Below are positions 23,600-31,985 of a DNA stretch of 64,000 nucleotides, piece after piece. The stretch comes from Streptosporangium lutulentum (GTDB lineage: Bacteria > Actinomycetota > Actinomycetes > Streptosporangiales > Streptosporangiaceae). The notes beneath the pieces are model-generated. The model saw only the letters and a list, made by a program, of their open reading frames with translations, was not told the origin of the DNA and searched no databases. The stretch lies in contig NZ_JAUSQU010000002.1 in NCBI RefSeq assembly GCF_030811455.1, forward strand, positions 22,884 to 86,883, read 5' to 3'. Made by a program: the position numbers and the translations under genes. Within the stretch, counting starts at the first letter, position 1. Each line of letters begins with the position of its first letter.

Positions 23600-23641
23600 T
23601 AGTAGTGATAAATTTCTAGCGCTATTAATTTATCACTACTA
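23600..23641. promoter_or_regulatory. perfect 15-bp inverted repeat, operator candidate
   Basis: TAGTAGTGATAAATT (23600-23614) and AATTTATCACTACTA (23627-23641) are perfect inverted repeats around a 12-base spacer. The site lies between the divergent three-Cys gene (start 23550) and the XRE regulator (start 23653). It is AT-rich in a GC-rich genome, as expected for an imported operator/promoter bound by the XRE protein. Confidence 0.75.
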
Positions 23642-23652
23642 GTGGCGATGCG

Positions 23653-23877
23653 GTGGCTTTAGGGCGAAGAAAACGAGCTGATAGAAGGTATGCCTCGCCG
23701 GCGACATGTCTGGGGCTGAAATTGAAAGAGCTTCGCGTTCAGAAGGGTTACACACAGCAGCAATTGGCTACCAATGCCGAGATCGCACTATCAACTCTCA
23801 GAAAAATCGAAACGGCGACGGTGGTGGAGTCGGGATACATGGCCGCGGCGATCACCGCCCACACCATGCCGGTCTGA
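23653..23877 (+). CDS. XRE-family helix-turn-helix regulator, C-terminally altered
   Basis: The 74-residue protein carries an XRE domain (LKLKELRVQKGYTQQQLA, AEIALSTLRKIETA). After about residue 55 (VVESGYMAAAITAHTMPV) the expected end of the fold is missing and the sequence turns GC-rich, so the gene seems joined to foreign sequence near 23830. It is divergent from the three-Cys/TcmP operon and sits 12 bases from the 15-bp palindrome, so it is the probable repressor. The start is GTG 23653; no strong ribosome site is seen. Confidence 0.65.
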   Translation: MALGRRKRADRRYASPATCLGLKLKELRVQKGYTQQQLATNAEIALSTLRKIETATVVESGYMAAAITAHTMPV

Positions 23878-24084
23878 CCCCGGGGGGCCCGCCCGCTGAC
23901 GGCAACACGGCAGGCAGTCGTTGCGGTGGTGTGCGGCTCGCGCTGCCTGAAGTGTTCGCGGCGGCCGGACTGCGGCGGGCCTCGACGAAGCCGCGTTTCG
24001 TTTCGTCTGCGGCCACGGGCATCGCCGCTCTTCATCGGGGTATCGCGGGGATCCAACGGCGCTATCGCGACCAGGGGGACTGAG

Positions 24085-24456
24085 GTGGAGCATCGCGGGC
24101 CGGGGTTGCGGGTGCGGGTGACCCATCACGGGCACTGCAGCGTGCTGAAGGTCGGCGGGCACCTGGACTTCATCACCGCACCCACGCTCACCGGCCACGT
24201 GGAGGCGGTCTGGGAAATGAGCCCAGGCCCCCGCCTGGTGCTGGAGTTGTCGCAGCTGACCTTCTACGACTCCACCGCCCTGGCGGTGCTGGCCCACACC
24301 CGCCAGCGCATCCACGCCACCGCCACCGGCCGGCTCCTGTTCGTAGGCGTCCCCCACAGCCTGCGACACCTGCTGCACCGCACCGGCCTGCTACCCCGCT
24401 TCGAGCTGCGCGACAGCGTCGAACACGCCGTCGCCCCGCTGCTCTCGATGGCGTGA
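24085..24456 (+). CDS. STAS-domain anti-sigma factor antagonist-like protein
   Basis: This 123-residue protein is a single STAS domain: SVLKVGGHLDFITAPTL, LVLELSQLTFYDSTALAVL with a serine in the usual phosphorylation loop (FYDSTAL), and LLFVGVPHSLRHLLHRTGL. Such proteins free sigma factors by binding anti-sigma kinases of the HATPase class; a HATPase-type protein is encoded at 62497-62892, and two ECF sigma factors lie in the window. GTG 24085 follows AGGGGGACTGAG. An upstream open extension has no ribosome site and reads as GC-frame sequence. Confidence 0.85.
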   Translation: MEHRGPGLRVRVTHHGHCSVLKVGGHLDFITAPTLTGHVEAVWEMSPGPRLVLELSQLTFYDSTALAVLAHTRQRIHATATGRLLFVGVPHSLRHLLHRTGLLPRFELRDSVEHAVAPLLSMA

Positions 24457-24660
24457 AGGCTCAACCCTTTACGTCCCCGGTACCGAAAATCTGTAGTGGC
24501 TGAAGTAGACATCCGTGGCGGGTGGGGGTAGAGTTTCTGACATCGCAAGGAACGGATCCACGAGGGCAGAGCAGGACGTAGGCATCACGACGAACTGCCC
24601 GGACGAGCGTGGATAGCTGGATGACAAAGACGACGCAGTGAAAGTGAAGAGGGGCAGAAG

Positions 24661-24995
24661 GTCGGACGTGCCAGGACCGAGCGGTTGAAGGGTCCCGGCC
24701 GTGGACGCGCTGCCACAGCAACAGCAACGAACGAGAGACAACGTCGGACGCGCCAGGGCCAGCAGTTGCTGAAGGGCCCCGGCCGTGGACAAGCAGCTGC
24801 GGCAAGAAGTGAACGGGCAGAAGGTCGGACGTGCCAGGACCGAGCGGTTGAAGGGTTCTGGCCGTGGACGCGCTGCCACAGCAACAGCAGCCAAGCAGTG
24901 AACGAGTAACGAGTACCACCGTCGGACGCGTCAGGACCAGCAAGAGTTGAAGGGTCCCGGCCGTGGACGGCGCAGCTGCGGTACGCAAGTGATGC
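24661..24995. repeat. four tandem imperfect ~82-bp repeats
   Basis: Units begin with GTCGGACG at 24661, 24743, 24824 and 24921. Each contains CCAGG, then GTTGAAGGG or a near match, then GGCCGTGGAC. Spacing is 82, 81 and 97 bases. Units 1 and 3 are most alike. They are imperfect in sequence and show no spacer pattern. They may be protein-binding iterons or structured RNA. Confidence 0.7.
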
Positions 24996-25218
24996 ATGAG
25001 GTCGAGGAAGTAGCGCCAGCACAGAGTGAAAGGAGTGTTGAACGCCATCAGGATCGCCCGTTGTCGGCTGATGTTCGCCGCACGGGTACCGCAGTCCCAC
25101 AGATCGGAAGGTGGTCTACGGTCACGCATACGCGATCCCCGCATCCCCGCCCCATCGGGCGGCCAATGCGGAACAGACAGATCGGCCCTGAGGGCCGGTA
25201 GATGGTGTTGAACCTCGT

Positions 25219-25248
25219 GGGCCCCGGCGCATCATGGCGCCGGGGCCC
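25219..25248. terminator. 12-bp perfect hairpin upstream of the MerR gene
   Basis: GGGCCCCGGCGC (25219-25230) pairs perfectly with GCGCCGGGGCCC (25237-25248) across ATCATG. A short T-containing stretch follows. It could terminate transcription from the left or act as a leader hairpin for the MerR gene 37 bases downstream. Confidence 0.55.
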
Positions 25249-25284
25249 TGTTGGCATTTCGGAAAAGATTGTCAGGAAGGTTGT

Positions 25285-25773
25285 ATGGACCAAGCACCGA
25301 TAGCGTCGGCCGTGCGCGCGCAGCCCAGGCTCCGCGCCGGCGCCGATACGGCTGAACCGGCCCCACGGGCCGACACCGCGGGCAGAGCCGACAGGGCCGG
25401 TAGGGCCGATGGGTTCCCCGCCACGCCGGGCGACCTCTCCGGTCACCGGTTCGACGATGAGGACTACCCCGCCTACAGCATGGGCCGGGCCGCCGAGATG
25501 CTCGGCGTCACCCAGGCGTTCCTGCGCAACCTCGGCGCCGCCAAACTGATCGCCCCGCAGCGCTCCGAGGGCGGCCACCGCCGTTACTCGCGCTACCAGC
25601 TGCGCCTGGCCGCCCGCGCCCGCGAACTTCTGGACCAGGGCACCGCCCTGGAGGCCGCCTGCCGCATCATCATCTTGGAAGACCAGCTCGCCGAGGCCCT
25701 GCGCATCAACACCGAACTCCAGCAGAGCCGCGACCGCCACCAGTCCGACAACGCGAGCCGCCGCTCGGCCTGA
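25285..25773 (+). CDS. MerR-family transcriptional regulator
   Basis: This 162-residue protein has a low-complexity Ala/Arg/Asp N-terminal extension (about 50 residues). A MerR helix-turn-helix follows: YSMGRAAEMLGVTQAFLRNL, then AAKLIAPQRSEGGHRRYSRY with the usual HRRY wing, then a dimerisation helix ARARELLDQGTALEAACRII. It has no cysteine-rich ligand domain, so it is a short MerR-like activator or repressor as common in streptomycetes. AGGAAGG precedes ATG 25285; an upstream in-frame start lacks such a site. Confidence 0.85.
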   Translation: MDQAPIASAVRAQPRLRAGADTAEPAPRADTAGRADRAGRADGFPATPGDLSGHRFDDEDYPAYSMGRAAEMLGVTQAFLRNLGAAKLIAPQRSEGGHRRYSRYQLRLAARARELLDQGTALEAACRIIILEDQLAEALRINTELQQSRDRHQSDNASRRSA

Positions 25774-26021
25774 GGGCCGGCGCCCTCATCTCGCGATCGT
25801 CCTCACCGCCGCCGACAGCACTCCGACAGCACTCCGACCTCGCCCCGACCTCGCCCCGACCTCGTTCCGGCCTGGCCACCGCACCAGTCCAAGGGCGCCC
25901 TGCCTCGCAGCGGCAGGGCGGCCCACCCCTGGCGCGGACGCCACGTCTCACGTTCTGAAAGTGACGCCGGTGAGGTGTGACACCACGCTGGTGGAGCCGG
26001 TACGTCTGCCGCGATGCTCGT

Positions 26022-26243
26022 CTACGGCGAAGGGGGGCCGGCCTTGATCTTACGGATCAGGTCCTTCGCGGTGGCCTGGACCTGCTGCAGCCGCTCTGCG
26101 GTCTTGCGTATCCGCTCAGCCAGCTCCCGCCCCCTCAAGCGGATACCCTCCACCCGTTCTCCCGACTCCGGAAGCCGGCCGGTCAGCGGCCGCACCGCCG
26201 CCTGCCCGTCGTCGCCGAGACGAGAAGGAACCTGACTGTCCAT
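26022..26243 (-). CDS. small helical basic protein
   Basis: This 73-residue protein begins MDSQVPSRLGDDGQAAVR and ends in a long amphipathic helix (GRELAERIRKTAERLQQVQ, ATAKDLIRKIK). GGAGGGAGCCG precedes ATG 26243, a strong ribosome site. It has no membrane helix. The function is unknown; the helix could dimerise or bind nucleic acid. Confidence 0.6.
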   Translation of the reverse strand: MDSQVPSRLGDDGQAAVRPLTGRLPESGERVEGIRLRGRELAERIRKTAERLQQVQATAKDLIRKIKAGPPSP

Positions 26244-26337
26244 CGGCTCCCTCCTTCTCCTTCATTGTCGTCGATCGTCGGCCCATTACCCGGTTTCCTC
26301 CGCCGTTATCACCGAGATGTCGCTCGACCTGCGAAGG

Positions 26338-26538
26338 CTAACCTGCGGTTGAGGTAGTCGGATGGAGGGTGGAGACGCCGGTGGGCCGCAAGGTGATGAA
26401 ATCGGCGTGGGCTTGGGCGATGGCGTCGGGGTAGGTCTGGGCTTTGTCGTGTTCGGCGAGGGCGCGGTAGATGCTGGCCAGGCTCGGGTTTCGGCCTTTG
26501 CGTTTACCCGTTCCGATGATCAGGTCGGGTCCGAGTGA
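26338..26538 (-). pseudogene. orphan C-terminal coding remnant
   Basis: A minus-strand frame without a start codon reads GPDLIIGTGKRKGRNPSLA, SIYRALAEHDKAQ, YPDAIAQAHADFI, then a short tail to TAG 26338-26340. Codon use and sequence look truly coding. The NPSLASIYRAL part resembles a helix-turn-helix. I cannot name the family. The 5' part seems deleted, with different sequence upstream of about 26540. Confidence 0.5.
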
Positions 26539-26592
26539 ATCCCCGCTCGCCCTGCCCCGCCTCGCCCGGGGCCTGCGTCAGCCGTCAGCGCC

Positions 26593-26655
26593 GCCGCTGG
26601 TCAAGTCCCTTACGGCGGCTGACCTCGACGGTGATGTAGGGACTTGACCAGCGGC
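26593..26655. other. 18-bp perfect inverted repeat downstream of the relaxase gene
   Basis: GCCGCTGGTCAAGTCCCT (26593-26610) and its exact complement (26638-26655) flank 27 bases. It lies 128 bases beyond the relaxase stop. It could be a terminator, the end remnant of a mobile piece, or part of a transfer origin; no nick-site consensus can be assigned by eye. Confidence 0.6.
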
Positions 26656-26783
26656 AAGCGACGGCTACCCTTGCCCCCTGGCAAGGCGGGGGAGGCCATC
26701 TGTGCCCGGCCCGTGCGCCACCCGGGCTCTCTCACGCGCCTGCGCGTAGGGCCCTCGCGAACGTCGCGAAACTCCAGCGGTGA

Positions 26784-29700
26784 TCAGAGGCCATACCCCT
26801 GGCGAGAGCCCTTCGGGGTGATGCCGGATGGAGTGGGCGGCCGGTAGGCGGGTCCCAGGTCGGGCGGGCGGTGCCGTGCCGCAACCTGTTCTTGTACCTG
26901 CTCGCGCCGAATTTGGGCCATGGCGGGCGCGGCCGGATGACGGCGAGCGCGGTCCTCGCCGCGCCGGCGGGCATCGTCGAGCTGGTGGCGGTAGTCGGCC
27001 TCGGCACTCAGGGCGGCGAGGGTCTGCCGGGCTCGGTGGTGTCGATCGGCCAGGCTGTCGCCGGCACCTGTGACGGTCAGCCGGGCGGCCTGCACGCGCT
27101 GGCGGTCGGCGAACCCCGGCATGACCGTCTCCAGCCGGGCGGCGCTCTCCTTCTCCAGCGCGGCGGCGAAGGACAGCGAGCCGTTCAGGATGCGGTGCCG
27201 CTTGTGCAGGTCGACCGTGGTCGTGGCGGTGGGAGAGCCGTTCAGCGCCCTCTGCTGTGCGGCCTGCTCGGCCCGGTCGGCGAGGTCGGCGCGGCGCGAA
27301 AGATCGGTCAGCTTCTCCTTCGCCTGCGACAGTCGTTCGGTCAGCCGGGAGCGTTCACCGCTGGGCAACCAGCCGCGCAGCCGCCCGCTGTACTTGGTGC
27401 GCAGCGTCGCCTCCAGCGTGACGGCCTTCTGCTCGGCTGCCCGCAGTGCGGCCTGCGCTGTCTGGTGGCGGTGTCCGGCGCGCTCGAGGTCGGGCAGCGC
27501 TGCCGCGAGATGGTCGCGTTCGCCGACCAGTTCGGCGCGTACCTGCTCGCGCACGGCGTCGACCTGCTCGGCGCGGGCCCGCTCGCGCCGCTGCTCGGTC
27601 TGGACCAGCTCGGCCAAGCCCGACAGCTTCGCGGCCGCGTCGAGGAGGCGGGTCTGCAGGTCCTCCTGGGGGAGCAGGCCGTGCGGGCGCTGCGGATGGG
27701 TGACCTCCTGCAGCATCGCTCGGGCGACGACGGTGTCGGCGATCGCCTGGATCTCGGCCTGCTCGGCGGCTTCCCGCTCGCGGGCGCGCACCGCGGCGAT
27801 CGGCTCGGGCTCGGCGGTGATGAGCCGATCAGCGCGGTCGCCTTGCAGGGTTGCGGTGTAGGCGTCCAGGGCGCGCTGCAGCTCCTCGGCGTGGTTGCGG
27901 GGCTCGCCGTGGCGGGCGCGGTCGGCGTCGGATTCCAGCATGGTGCGCGGCAGATACAGGTGGGCGCTGAGCCGGTCGCGGGTCATCGCCGCATACAGGG
28001 TGTGCGGATCCAGGCCCATCCCGTAGACCAGCGCGTGCTCGCTGCTCAGGCCTTGGGCGGCGGCCACCGTCATCGCGGTGCCGTGACTCAGGCCGCCGGC
28101 ACTGATGTAGGCCGGGCTCACCCGCTCCTCGATGAGGACTGGACCGTCGGCGCCGGGCCGTCGCCACTGCACCACCACCGAGCGGTCGGGGTTGATCGCG
28201 AGCACGGTGCCCCGGTAGCCGTTGAGCACGTCCGCGCGTTTTCCTCTGCTCTTGCGCGAGCGGTAGTCGTTCTTTCTCAGCCGGACGTGGTCTCCGACCG
28301 CCAAAGCCAGGGTGCGGCCGCCGGGCAGCCGGTAGAGCTCATCGGGGCCGGTCAGTTCCCCGTTTTGGCGGCGGATCGCGCGGGCGGCCGTGTTGATTCG
28401 TTCGGTGTCGGCGTTGGATCCGGCGAGCACCAGGACGGCGGCGAGCTCGTCGTGCACCTCGTCGTAGCTGGTGCGAACGCGGCTCCAGTCGGCCAGCAGT
28501 GCGGCCTGGGTGTCGGTGGCGTCGCGTCCGGCGTGCACGCGTCCGCCTTGGCTGAAGGTGTGCAGCGCCTCGCCGCGGTTGCCTTCGCGCCACAGCTGCA
28601 GGGCGCGGCGCTCGATCGGGTCGCGCTGACGCCGGTTCTCATCGAGGATCAGGCCATCGACCTGGCGGTGGATCGCGGCGAAGGTGCCGCCGACGCCGAC
28701 CGCGCGCAGCTGCAGCGGGTCGCCGATCGCGACGACTTTCGTGCCGGTGCGCTGGGCCTCGCTCAGTAAGACGGCCAGGTCGCGGTCGTCGACCATCGCG
28801 GCCTCATCGATGACCAGGACGTCGACGCCGTCCAGGCCGGGGCGTTCGGGGTCGGCGATGTGCATCAACCAGGCGGAGATCGTGCGCGCGCCGATGCCGG
28901 ACTCGGCGCTCAGGTTCGCGGCCGCCACCGCTGCGGTCGCGGCGCCGGCGACCACCAGGCCGCGGCTTTCCCACGCCGAGCGGGCGGCCGCCATGATGGT
29001 CGTCTTGCCCGCCCCAGCCACGCCGATCAGCGCGTCCACCCCATGCCCGGCGCACAAAAAACGCTGCAGAACCTGGCGCTGGGAGGGGGAGAAGGTGACG
29101 TCGTAGCCGACTTCGAAGGTGCCGATCGCCAGTTCGGCCACGTTCGCGTCGAGGACGGCGACGCCCTTGTCGTAGCGTTCACCGGTGATGCGAAGGGCCT
29201 GCTGTTCGGCGTCGATGATGTCGCGGGAGGTGTAGCGGGCGGAGTTGACCAGATGCGAGGCTCCGGCATCCGGCAGCCGTACGGCGGGGCCGAACGCCAG
29301 GACCTCATCGGTCAGCGTCTCGGCGTCGACCAGGTCGGCCACCCCGTCGGGGCAGGCGTCGATGACGGCGGCCAGCACATCGGCGCGGCTGACCATCTTG
29401 GTGTGGGAGGTCAACCCGGCACCTTCCCGCCAGATCCACCCCGCGATCTCTTCGGCGCTGGGGCGCTGCGGCAGGCCTTCGCCGGGGTGCAGGCACGCGG
29501 CCAGCTCGGCGGCGGCGTCGATGCCGTCGGCCGCGCATTGGGCGTGCCAGTTCGCCACGAGCGCGGCCCCGTCCGCCATTGAGCTCTGTTTGGATTGGCG
29601 GCTGGTGGCGCTGGCGACCCGCCGGGCATGCTGGTGGGTGGCGTCGTAGTCCATGCCATGGTCGGCCAGCATCGCCTTCACCTGGCCGTCGCGCTTGGAA

Positions 29701-30779
29701 AACCGGGTGCGCATCGCCTCGCCGATACCGACAATCTCCCACGCCCCGGTGACCGGATCGCGCTCCCATCTCACCCCAAGCTCCTGGGTCAGCCGGCGCC
29801 GGACGCGGGCCTTGACCAAGGCGTCGGCGGCGTGCGCGTGCCGGTACAGGTCGCGCCCGCCGGCGGCCACGGCCGACCACTTGCCGTCGGTTCCGTGCAC
29901 CATGTTGGCGATCTGCACGTGCGCGTGCAGATGCGGATCAGGGGCTTGGCCGTCGACCGGGCGGGCGGTGCGGTGCCACATCACCCAGCCCAGCAGGCCG
30001 CTGCTGTCGGTGCGTTTGGCGAGCCGGCCGCCGCCCTGGCGGCCGCGCTGGCCGTAGGCGACCCAGCCCTCCACCGCCGCGACGGTCTCGATGACCGACT
30101 CGGCGAACACCTGCTCCACCGCCGCCGCCACCGCTGGGGCCGACAGCCCGTGCAGCGCGCTGACGGACTTGGTCATGTCCGCGGTGAGGTCATATCCGCG
30201 GTTGCCGACCCGCACCCGAGCCTTTCGCCAGCGCCGCGCCTCGGCCAGCTGCTCGCCCTCATATACGTTGCTCAGGTCGATGGCGGCCGCGCGGGCGAGC
30301 TTGCGCGCGTCCTCATACGACACGAGGTATGCCTCGCCCTTGCGCTGCACGCCCCGGGCCAGCTGCGCGGCGCGCGCGGCCATCTTGGTGTTGCCGCCCA
30401 GCAGCGCGGTGGTGTTCGTCATCTCGCGCATCGCCGCGGTCTGCTCCAGGGCCTGCAGCAGCGGTGCGCCGCCGAGCATGGCGCGCGGGTCGACGGCCTT
30501 CTTCGCCTCCACCAACACCACGCCGGACTCGGGGTGGCGGCCGTCCATGAGGGCTCGCGCGGCCTCGTAGTGCTCGGCGGTCAACGCGCTGCCCGGAGTG
30601 ATGCCGACATCGCGCAGGCCTTCGCCGATCCACATCAGGCCGCGCTCATCGGCCAGCCGGTAGGCCATCTGCGCGTCGCCCTGGTGCTCGCCGAGGTGTT
30701 CGTGCCGGCACCCGGCGCCCTCGGTGAGGCGGTAGTCGACCTGCGTCTGGGAGGGGCCTAGCTTGGTCACCCATGCCAC
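26784..30779 (-). CDS. MobF-family conjugative relaxase-helicase (TraA/TrwC-like)
   Basis: The product has 1331 residues. The relaxase domain has an N-terminal tyrosine (about residue 16, QTQVDYRL), the strand YDLTADMTKSVSALHGLS and the metal-binding HUH motif DPHLHAHVQIAN (about 281). A RecD/TraI-like helicase follows, with Walker A IGVAGAGKTT (about 590), Walker B VDVLVIDEAAM (about 655) and helicase motifs such as GDPLQLRAV, LDENRRQ and GLSSEHALVYG, then a coiled C-terminus. It would nick oriT, stay bound to the strand and unwind DNA for transfer. GTG 30779 was chosen because AGGAGG lies eight bases upstream; longer starts overlap that site. Confidence 0.93.
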   Translation of the reverse strand: MAWVTKLGPSQTQVDYRLTEGAGCRHEHLGEHQGDAQMAYRLADERGLMWIGEGLRDVGITPGSALTAEHYEAARALMDGRHPESGVVLVEAKKAVDPRAMLGGAPLLQALEQTAAMREMTNTTALLGGNTKMAARAAQLARGVQRKGEAYLVSYEDARKLARAAAIDLSNVYEGEQLAEARRWRKARVRVGNRGYDLTADMTKSVSALHGLSAPAVAAAVEQVFAESVIETVAAVEGWVAYGQRGRQGGGRLAKRTDSSGLLGWVMWHRTARPVDGQAPDPHLHAHVQIANMVHGTDGKWSAVAAGGRDLYRHAHAADALVKARVRRRLTQELGVRWERDPVTGAWEIVGIGEAMRTRFSKRDGQVKAMLADHGMDYDATHQHARRVASATSRQSKQSSMADGAALVANWHAQCAADGIDAAAELAACLHPGEGLPQRPSAEEIAGWIWREGAGLTSHTKMVSRADVLAAVIDACPDGVADLVDAETLTDEVLAFGPAVRLPDAGASHLVNSARYTSRDIIDAEQQALRITGERYDKGVAVLDANVAELAIGTFEVGYDVTFSPSQRQVLQRFLCAGHGVDALIGVAGAGKTTIMAAARSAWESRGLVVAGAATAAVAAANLSAESGIGARTISAWLMHIADPERPGLDGVDVLVIDEAAMVDDRDLAVLLSEAQRTGTKVVAIGDPLQLRAVGVGGTFAAIHRQVDGLILDENRRQRDPIERRALQLWREGNRGEALHTFSQGGRVHAGRDATDTQAALLADWSRVRTSYDEVHDELAAVLVLAGSNADTERINTAARAIRRQNGELTGPDELYRLPGGRTLALAVGDHVRLRKNDYRSRKSRGKRADVLNGYRGTVLAINPDRSVVVQWRRPGADGPVLIEERVSPAYISAGGLSHGTAMTVAAAQGLSSEHALVYGMGLDPHTLYAAMTRDRLSAHLYLPRTMLESDADRARHGEPRNHAEELQRALDAYTATLQGDRADRLITAEPEPIAAVRAREREAAEQAEIQAIADTVVARAMLQEVTHPQRPHGLLPQEDLQTRLLDAAAKLSGLAELVQTEQRRERARAEQVDAVREQVRAELVGERDHLAAALPDLERAGHRHQTAQAALRAAEQKAVTLEATLRTKYSGRLRGWLPSGERSRLTERLSQAKEKLTDLSRRADLADRAEQAAQQRALNGSPTATTTVDLHKRHRILNGSLSFAAALEKESAARLETVMPGFADRQRVQAARLTVTGAGDSLADRHHRARQTLAALSAEADYRHQLDDARRRGEDRARRHPAAPAMAQIRREQVQEQVAARHRPPDLGPAYRPPTPSGITPKGSRQGYGL

Positions 30780-31161
30780 GCCGACCACCTCCTTGCGTCC
30801 GCCCAGCTCAGTGCCGGTCTTTCGGCCGAAGGCCGCCCGTATCGGGAGATACCTTCGTCCAAGATCCTTTTCTGTGATCTTTGATTGTGTGAAGATGAGT
30901 CTGACAAATGGTTTTTATGGTGTCTATGGGATTGACCTGGACAATCTGTTTTGCTCTTCACATGGTGCTGGATGGCTCTGTTTTGGCGTTGTCATTTTTC
31001 TTGTCAGGCGGGGTGTGCCGGCTGCCGGCTCCCGCTTTCCTGGCGTCGCCGGCGACGGGGTGCGCGCGGTGCGAGCCGCGGCCGCCCCCGCCGCCGGTCG
31101 GGGTCGGCGGACCGCGCGCGGGTTCTGCCGGGCTGGGGTGTCTCTGGCAGGGTGGTGCGCC
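30780..31161. promoter_or_regulatory. divergent region between relaxase and dsRBD genes
   Basis: There are 382 bases, with an AT-richer core (about 30870-31000) likely to hold promoters for both directions. A frame open through it joins the dsRBD gene but reads as non-coding before GTG 31162. An oriT may lie here or near the relaxase 3' end. Confidence 0.45.
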
Positions 31162-31920
31162 GTGAGCACCGACGAACAACAGCAGCTGCAGCCGCCTCCG
31201 GCCTCGCGGCGCCGCGGCGGCCTGGCCGCCACCCGGGGCGGGCACCAAGAAAGCGAGCGGTCGTTTTTCTGCCGGGTGTGCCAGCGCGCCGAGCGCGGTG
31301 TGTGGGTGCCGGCCGGCTGGTATCTACTGGAGCGCGCCCCGGGCGGCAAGGGCCGCCATATCCGGCTCGGGTTGTACTGCAGCGTCGCCTGCCTGGTGCG
31401 GGCGGGGGAGATGCTGGGGGAGGGCGCGGCCGAACACGCCGCCCGCCTGGATCTGCCTACCGAGGCCGACCGGCGTCGGGAGCGGGAGCGGGTGATCGAG
31501 GTCGCCCAGACGTTGCTGTCGGGAGGCTTGAGCATCCGCCAGGCCGCCGAAAGCTTGCACGTGGCGACCTTCACCCTGAAGGCGTGGTTGAAAGAGGCCG
31601 GAATCCAGATCGGCCCGGCGAGCATCTCCCACGCCGCGACGCCGACGCCGGCCTCCGGCGCGCCCGTGCCCGCGCTGGCGGCGGGGGAGCATCATCCGGT
31701 CAGCGTGCTCAATGAGTGGACCCAGCAGGGCCGCATCGACGGCATCGACTGGCACCTGGAGGCCACCGGCCCATCGCACGCGCCGGCCTTCACCGCGACC
31801 GCCACCACCCACCCGGCCGGGGCCAAGCGGCCGATCTCCGCGCAAGGCAGCGGGGCGAGCAAGACCGCCGCCCGGGCCGCGGCCGCCGCCGCGCTACTGG
31901 CCCAGCTCACCTCTTCCTGA
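31162..31920 (+). CDS. zinc-finger, helix-turn-helix and dsRBD-like protein
   Basis: The 252-residue protein joins three modules. First is a treble-clef-like cysteine unit (CRVC at about 37-40, YCSVAC at about 73-78). A helix-turn-helix follows (GGLSIRQAAESLHVATFTL, KAWLKEAG, about 115-137). The C-terminus looks like a double-stranded RNA-binding domain (PVSVLNEWTQQGRIDG, GPSHAPAFTATA, SGASKTAARAAAAAALLAQL). It probably regulates gene expression at DNA or RNA level, perhaps plasmid copy or transfer, being divergent from the relaxase. The start is GTG 31162, after GCAGGGTGG. The final 14 codons belong to the 47-bp direct repeat also found at 42554-42600. Confidence 0.75.
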   Translation: MSTDEQQQLQPPPASRRRGGLAATRGGHQESERSFFCRVCQRAERGVWVPAGWYLLERAPGGKGRHIRLGLYCSVACLVRAGEMLGEGAAEHAARLDLPTEADRRRERERVIEVAQTLLSGGLSIRQAAESLHVATFTLKAWLKEAGIQIGPASISHAATPTPASGAPVPALAAGEHHPVSVLNEWTQQGRIDGIDWHLEATGPSHAPAFTATATTHPAGAKRPISAQGSGASKTAARAAAAAALLAQLTSS

Positions 31921-31925
31921 CCCCT
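31879..31925 (+). repeat. 47-bp direct repeat, left copy
   Basis: The last 42 bases of the dsRBD gene plus five bases after its stop are repeated without mismatch at 42554-42600. The two copies bracket 10.6 kb of cargo genes, like the attachment-site duplications left at the 3' end of a target gene. Confidence 0.85.
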
Positions 31926-31985
31926 CCCCGAGAAGCTCCGGCGCGTAGGGGCGTTGACAGGTCCGGGCCGCGTGACCATGGTGCA

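Larger units (their letters stand above)
24457..25284. other. long non-coding stretch with tandem repeats and a hairpin
   Basis: This region contains four tandem units of about 82 bases (24661-24995) and a 12-bp hairpin (25219-25248) ahead of the MerR gene. Minus-strand frames across the repeats are open in all registers and look Leu/Arg/Pro-rich without a plausible start, so I do not call them genes. Confidence 0.55.

Noticed and set aside
24661..24995. CRISPR array
   Set aside because: Units are about 82 bases, imperfect, with no unique spacers between short identical repeats and no cas genes nearby.
24461..25144. Minus-strand Leu/Arg/Pro-rich open frames across the tandem repeats
   Set aside because: Several registers are open, none has a ribosome site or plausible protein sequence, and composition follows the repeat.
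26871..29582. Long plus-strand open frames opposite the relaxase
   Set aside because: They are antisense shadows in GC-rich sequence; the minus strand carries complete relaxase and helicase motifs.
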